Shown: positions 5,302 through 7,862 of the stretch, one piece after another | How positions within the stretch are numbered: position 1 is the first letter of the stretch | How the letters are laid out: every line of letters begins with the position of its first letter | NCBI GenBank assembly: GCA_021159105.1 | Contig: JAGGSM010000131.1 | Location: 1-7,862 of the forward strand | Length of the DNA stretch: 7,862 nt | Direction of reading: 5' to 3' | Source: Candidatus Bipolaricaulota bacterium | GTDB lineage: Bacteria > Bipolaricaulota > Bipolaricaulia > UBA7950 > UBA9294 | Position numbers and translations under genes: made by a program | Notes under the pieces: model-generated | Databases searched by the model: none | The model's input: the letters and a program-made list of their open reading frames with translations, nothing else | Told to the model about the DNA's origin: nothing

Positions 5302-6585
5302 CTACCAAACAACCTCCGTTCCAAGCCGGAACCAATTCATGCCAGTTTGCTTGGCACTCATCCCGAAGCTGACAGTTGTGTTGGAGCCAATTCCCACGCT
5401 GAGTTTGACCCTTGTCTCAGACCAGTCAAACAGTCCGGTGCTGTTCCCAGTATCAAACCACGCGAAGGTGCTAAACGCGTAACTTCCTCCGCAACAAGAA
5501 TCGCCCGCAATCTCCAGAGCGAAGTACTCATCGTACCCCTCGGTAACAGCACACACGGGCAAGGTCGCCAATTCTCCATCCCACGTCCAGCCGTAGTAAC
5601 GGGTAGTGACGTAGTTCAGGTATGGATACCAACCATCCTCATCGAACAGGTCTCCCGCCTTGAATGTGACGTTGTCCCAGGTGTAGGAAAGCTTCAGAGC
5701 CTTCAATGAGAACCCGGTGATCTCTGTTCCCGCGCCTTCGAGAGCAAGATACGGCGTGATACACGCGGTATCTCCTACCGTGATATCGAACACCGTGTTC
5801 ACCGATTTGGAGGTCGTTGTGAACAGCACGTCCACCCACTTGAGATTGAGCCACGTGAGTCCAAGATCGATGTCATTGATCTCAAAGAGCACGTGATCGA
5901 ACCCAGTGCATGACAGGCTGAGCTGCGTTAGGAGATCGAAGCAGGAAAACGGCATCTCCAGGTACACGTCCGCCCCACTCCAGGAGGCTGTGCAACCAGC
6001 AGTCTGCACGTCGATGTAGCCTGACGGTTTCTGCCATGTATCGCACACCTTGAAGATGAAGTGATCAAGGAGCCAATTGTAGCCGTACTTGTAGATGTAG
6101 CCCGACGTGACGTTCATATTGAACCGCGTCTGGCCCCAAATTGAGAGGTCGCCCATCTGTGCCCATCCACCAAGGGTCAAGCCACTGCCCATTGATGGAG
6201 TCTGGACGCTTCCCACGTTGTCCAACATGAACAGCGCGTACAGGTTCACACCGGCAATCGCAGTCACTCCCGATGCAACCCATGCCTGAAATTGTGCCTC
6301 TTCAGCATCGAAATCAGTAATCGAGCGCAGGGCAAAGCCACCCAGTACTCCCTTGGTGTCGAAGAAGACGTTGTCGAGACCATCGAGGTCTGCGATAACC
6401 GTCGAGGAGACAGTCCATCCACTGACGGAATAATCAACCTGAAGGACCGATTCAATCGCTGTGATGCTGAACGTCTGCACATTGGACTGAACCGCAAACG
6501 ACCAGGATCCACTCAATGGAGCAGCTACAGCAGCAAGAGCTCCGGCAACCACAATTAGGATACCTACAACCAACACTCTCTTCAT
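5302..6585 (-). CDS. exported beta-strand-rich protein, probably outer membrane or surface, unknown function
   Basis: I do not recognise a named family. The 427-residue protein starts with a clear signal peptide (MKRVLVVGILIVVAGALAAVAA, cut before PLSGSW). The rest consists of alternating polar/hydrophobic strands rich in Trp, Tyr, Phe, Gly, Thr and Asp with turns such as DLDGLDN and DEDGWYP. It ends ...RLGTEVVW, an aromatic C-terminus like outer-membrane beta-barrels. Eight cysteines occur at 181, 198, 215, 226, 275, 345, 364 and 365, including an adjacent SCCGG pair; the even number in an exported protein suggests disulfides. The start at 6585 is set by AAGGGGGAA (6596-6588) just upstream. 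It begins 25 bp after the stop of the beta-helix gene, with no terminator between, so both are probably one transcript. Its own terminator is at 5263-5234. A porin-like barrel is one reading; a secreted surface-layer-type protein is another. Confidence 0.72.
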   Translation of the reverse strand: MKRVLVVGILIVVAGALAAVAAPLSGSWSFAVQSNVQTFSITAIESVLQVDYSVSGWTVSSTVIADLDGLDNVFFDTKGVLGGFALRSITDFDAEEAQFQAWVASGVTAIAGVNLYALFMLDNVGSVQTPSMGSGLTLGGWAQMGDLSIWGQTRFNMNVTSGYIYKYGYNWLLDHFIFKVCDTWQKPSGYIDVQTAGCTASWSGADVYLEMPFSCFDLLTQLSLSCTGFDHVLFEINDIDLGLTWLNLKWVDVLFTTTSKSVNTVFDITVGDTACITPYLALEGAGTEITGFSLKALKLSYTWDNVTFKAGDLFDEDGWYPYLNYVTTRYYGWTWDGELATLPVCAVTEGYDEYFALEIAGDSCCGGSYAFSTFAWFDTGNSTGLFDWSETRVKLSVGIGSNTTVSFGMSAKQTGMNWFRLGTEVVW

Positions 6586-6610
6586 GCTTCCCCCTTACCG
6601 TCTGACTTGA

Positions 6611-7862
6611 TCATGCCGCCTGAACCTCAATCGAGACCGTCTTCGACTGACCATCGTCAGTCTGGATGATCAGCTCGTAGGTTCCTGGGGCCAACCCACT
6701 CGTATCGATAGTAAATACATACTCGCCAGTTGTCTCATCATAGGTCGCACATCCCCAAAAGACAAGTGCTCCATCGGGGCCAAGCAATGATGTTGTTACT
6801 GCAGCATCGGTGATCGGCTCGCCGGTCACCGGATCGGTAAGGGTGAATCGCCCTTCAATTGGCTCACCGGGAGTGTACGTTCCGGATATTGCGCCTTCCA
6901 CAGCACCACCACCACCGGCCGCTCCAGCAAGATTGATCGCCGCACCTGCTGGTGCACCCGCGAATGCTCCTGCACCGGCTACGCCCTGATACTGGATGAA
7001 CGTGTTCACATCCTGACCGAGTTGAACCATCAGCCACAGCTGATCGATCGCCGGATCGATGCCACTCGCGAGACCGGCAGCCATGATCGCGGTGGCGTCA
7101 ACATATGAATCGTCCGCGTTCTCCGGCAGGAAAGGCTCGTAGTCGATGAGACCAGTTGTTCGGGCATCAACGACCGATTCCAGCAGCGTCCCCCAGTAGT
7201 TGTACTGGGCATCGAACGTTCCCGTGCCGTTGTTGGTCACGTTCCCGTAGAGATCGCACCAGTTGATGCTCGACGTTCCGGCGTCAGCGCCCGCGCCCAC
7301 CGTTACGTTTCCGTTCATACGGAAGCCCTGAAGAGGCAAGCCGATTAGGACCCCATTGCTGTTGATGCTCATATTGCCGTTAAGGGTTGTGTGAGCTGCG
7401 GAACCGGGCTCGCTGATAATGTTTACTGGATCAGTGATTGGTTCGGTTGCATCATACGTTCCGTGCTTCACATAGATCGTGTCGTTGTACGGAAGCTCAT
7501 TGGAGCCCTCGATTCCTTCATCCAAATAGCCAGTGTTCCCATTCTTTGTGGTCGGCTTTGGCCCTACCGGCGCAACGATGATCGTCATTGGACCTGTGAT
7601 CTGTACACCGGGTGTCGTCGGATCGCCGTCGGGATCGATTCCCAGCCATGGGCTGAAGATGACGTGATCGTCCACCCTGCTACCTGTCGTTGCATTTGTA
7701 TTGGTCGAATGGGTTGGGCCATTAGCATCTCCCCACCAGTTGAGGGTGGCATCCACGTTCCCTGTTCCTTGATTTCGGATCGCGAGGGCGGTAGTAGTGA
7801 CTCCTCCGTCAATGAAGCTGTTGAAATGGATATGTATATTGGGAGCATCGCAGCCAGTGCGG
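6611..7862 (-). CDS. large parallel beta-helix surface protein, N-terminus outside window
   Basis: The reading frame is open to the window edge, giving the C-terminal 416 residues of a secreted or surface protein. The GTG at 7756 is internal, because upstream codons continue as beta-helix sequence (APNIHIHFNSFIDGG). Two beta-helix modules each end in a related motif: GTGNVDATLNWWG (residues 32-44) then FSPWLG (69-74), and GTGTFDAQYNYWG (212-224) then YEPFLP (241-246). Between them is a helix ladder with the pectin-lyase-like phrase IYVKHGTYDATEPI and NISEPG-type turns. After an acidic helical segment comes an Ala/Gly linker (about 290-325), then an Ig-like or MG2-like domain (about 324-416: SGTYTPGEPIEGRFTL, TGEYVFTIDTSGLAPGTYEL) as in surface adhesins and polymer-binding proteins. 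No catalytic residues can be assigned. The next gene in the operon starts 25 bp downstream. Polysaccharide binding or a structural surface role are both possible. Confidence 0.8.
   Translation of the reverse strand, partial: RTGCDAPNIHIHFNSFIDGGVTTTALAIRNQGTGNVDATLNWWGDANGPTHSTNTNATTGSRVDDHVIFSPWLGIDPDGDPTTPGVQITGPMTIIVAPVGPKPTTKNGNTGYLDEGIEGSNELPYNDTIYVKHGTYDATEPITDPVNIISEPGSAAHTTLNGNMSINSNGVLIGLPLQGFRMNGNVTVGAGADAGTSSINWCDLYGNVTNNGTGTFDAQYNYWGTLLESVVDARTTGLIDYEPFLPENADDSYVDATAIMAAGLASGIDPAIDQLWLMVQLGQDVNTFIQYQGVAGAGAFAGAPAGAAINLAGAAGGGGAVEGAISGTYTPGEPIEGRFTLTDPVTGEPITDAAVTTSLLGPDGALVFWGCATYDETTGEYVFTIDTSGLAPGTYELIIQTDDGQSKTVSIEVQAA
7190..7228 (-). repeat. NxWG module-end motif, second copy
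   Basis: Encodes GTGTFDAQYNYWG, matching GTGNVDATLNWWG at 7768-7730 in eight of thirteen positions. The copies lie 540 bp (180 codons) apart, indicating duplicated beta-helix modules within one protein. Confidence 0.7.
7730..7768 (-). repeat. NxWG module-end motif, first copy
   Basis: Encodes GTGNVDATLNWWG followed by DANGP, the usual last rung of NxWG beta-helix proteins. See the second copy at 7228-7190. Confidence 0.7.

Noticed and set aside
5034..5372. Plus-strand open frame in the intergenic region
   Set aside because: Ser/Thr/Gln-rich without motifs, overlaps the terminator and the end of a supported minus-strand gene.
7585..7848. Minus-strand frame overlapping the beta-helix gene
   Set aside because: It is out of frame with the beta-helix sequence, which continues open to the window edge with proper repeat motifs.
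1..7862. CRISPR array, tRNA, rRNA, transposase or phage genes
   Set aside because: No regularly spaced repeats, cloverleaf, rRNA-like stretch or mobile-element protein was seen on either strand.

Overview
The window looks like chromosome from a diderm (two-membrane) bacterium of moderately high GC. It holds genes with Sec signal peptides and C-terminal aromatic residues typical of outer-membrane or surface proteins, standard start/stop codon use, and Shine-Dalgarno-preceded ATG or GTG starts. The mix of ThiY-type transporter, TK1-type thymidine kinase, PEGA/DUF4384 surface protein and NxWG-type beta-helix proteins recalls deep-branching candidate phyla such as Bipolaricaulota (Acetothermia), but that is a low-confidence impression and no marker gene is present.

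Layout. (1) 1-2204, plus strand: the 3' part of an ABC permease, a ThiY-like pyrimidine/thiamine-precursor binding protein overlapping it by ATGA, and a type II thymidine kinase 3 bp further on. The permease reading frame is broken by a TAG near the window start. (2) 2206-2625, minus strand: a stand-alone cyclic-nucleotide-binding (CNB) domain protein, convergent with the kinase; both stop codons lie in one 12-bp perfect palindrome. (3) 2626-2741: a short divergent promoter region with an extended -10 for the plus strand, an overlapping -35/-10 for the minus strand, and an operator-like inverted repeat. (4) 2742-4881, plus strand: a class III nucleotide cyclase with adenylate-cyclase specificity residues and an unassigned C-terminal domain, then an exported DUF4384-PEGA-beta protein 19 bp downstream. 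(5) 4882-5301: a 420-bp non-coding stretch between convergent genes, with a good terminator for the minus-strand operon. (6) 5302-7862, minus strand: a two-gene operon of a truncated-by-window beta-helix surface protein followed by a Cys-containing exported beta-strand-rich protein.

How the genes may work together. The thi genes import a thiamine pyrimidine precursor (HMP-type); the ATPase is probably just outside the window. The cyclase and CNB protein form a compact synthesis-and-sensing pair for cAMP transcribed from overlapping promoters. The cyclase is apparently co-transcribed with an envelope protein, which makes an envelope-related cAMP module the most interesting hypothesis in this window. 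The minus-strand pair at the right end is probably a separate cell-surface operon.
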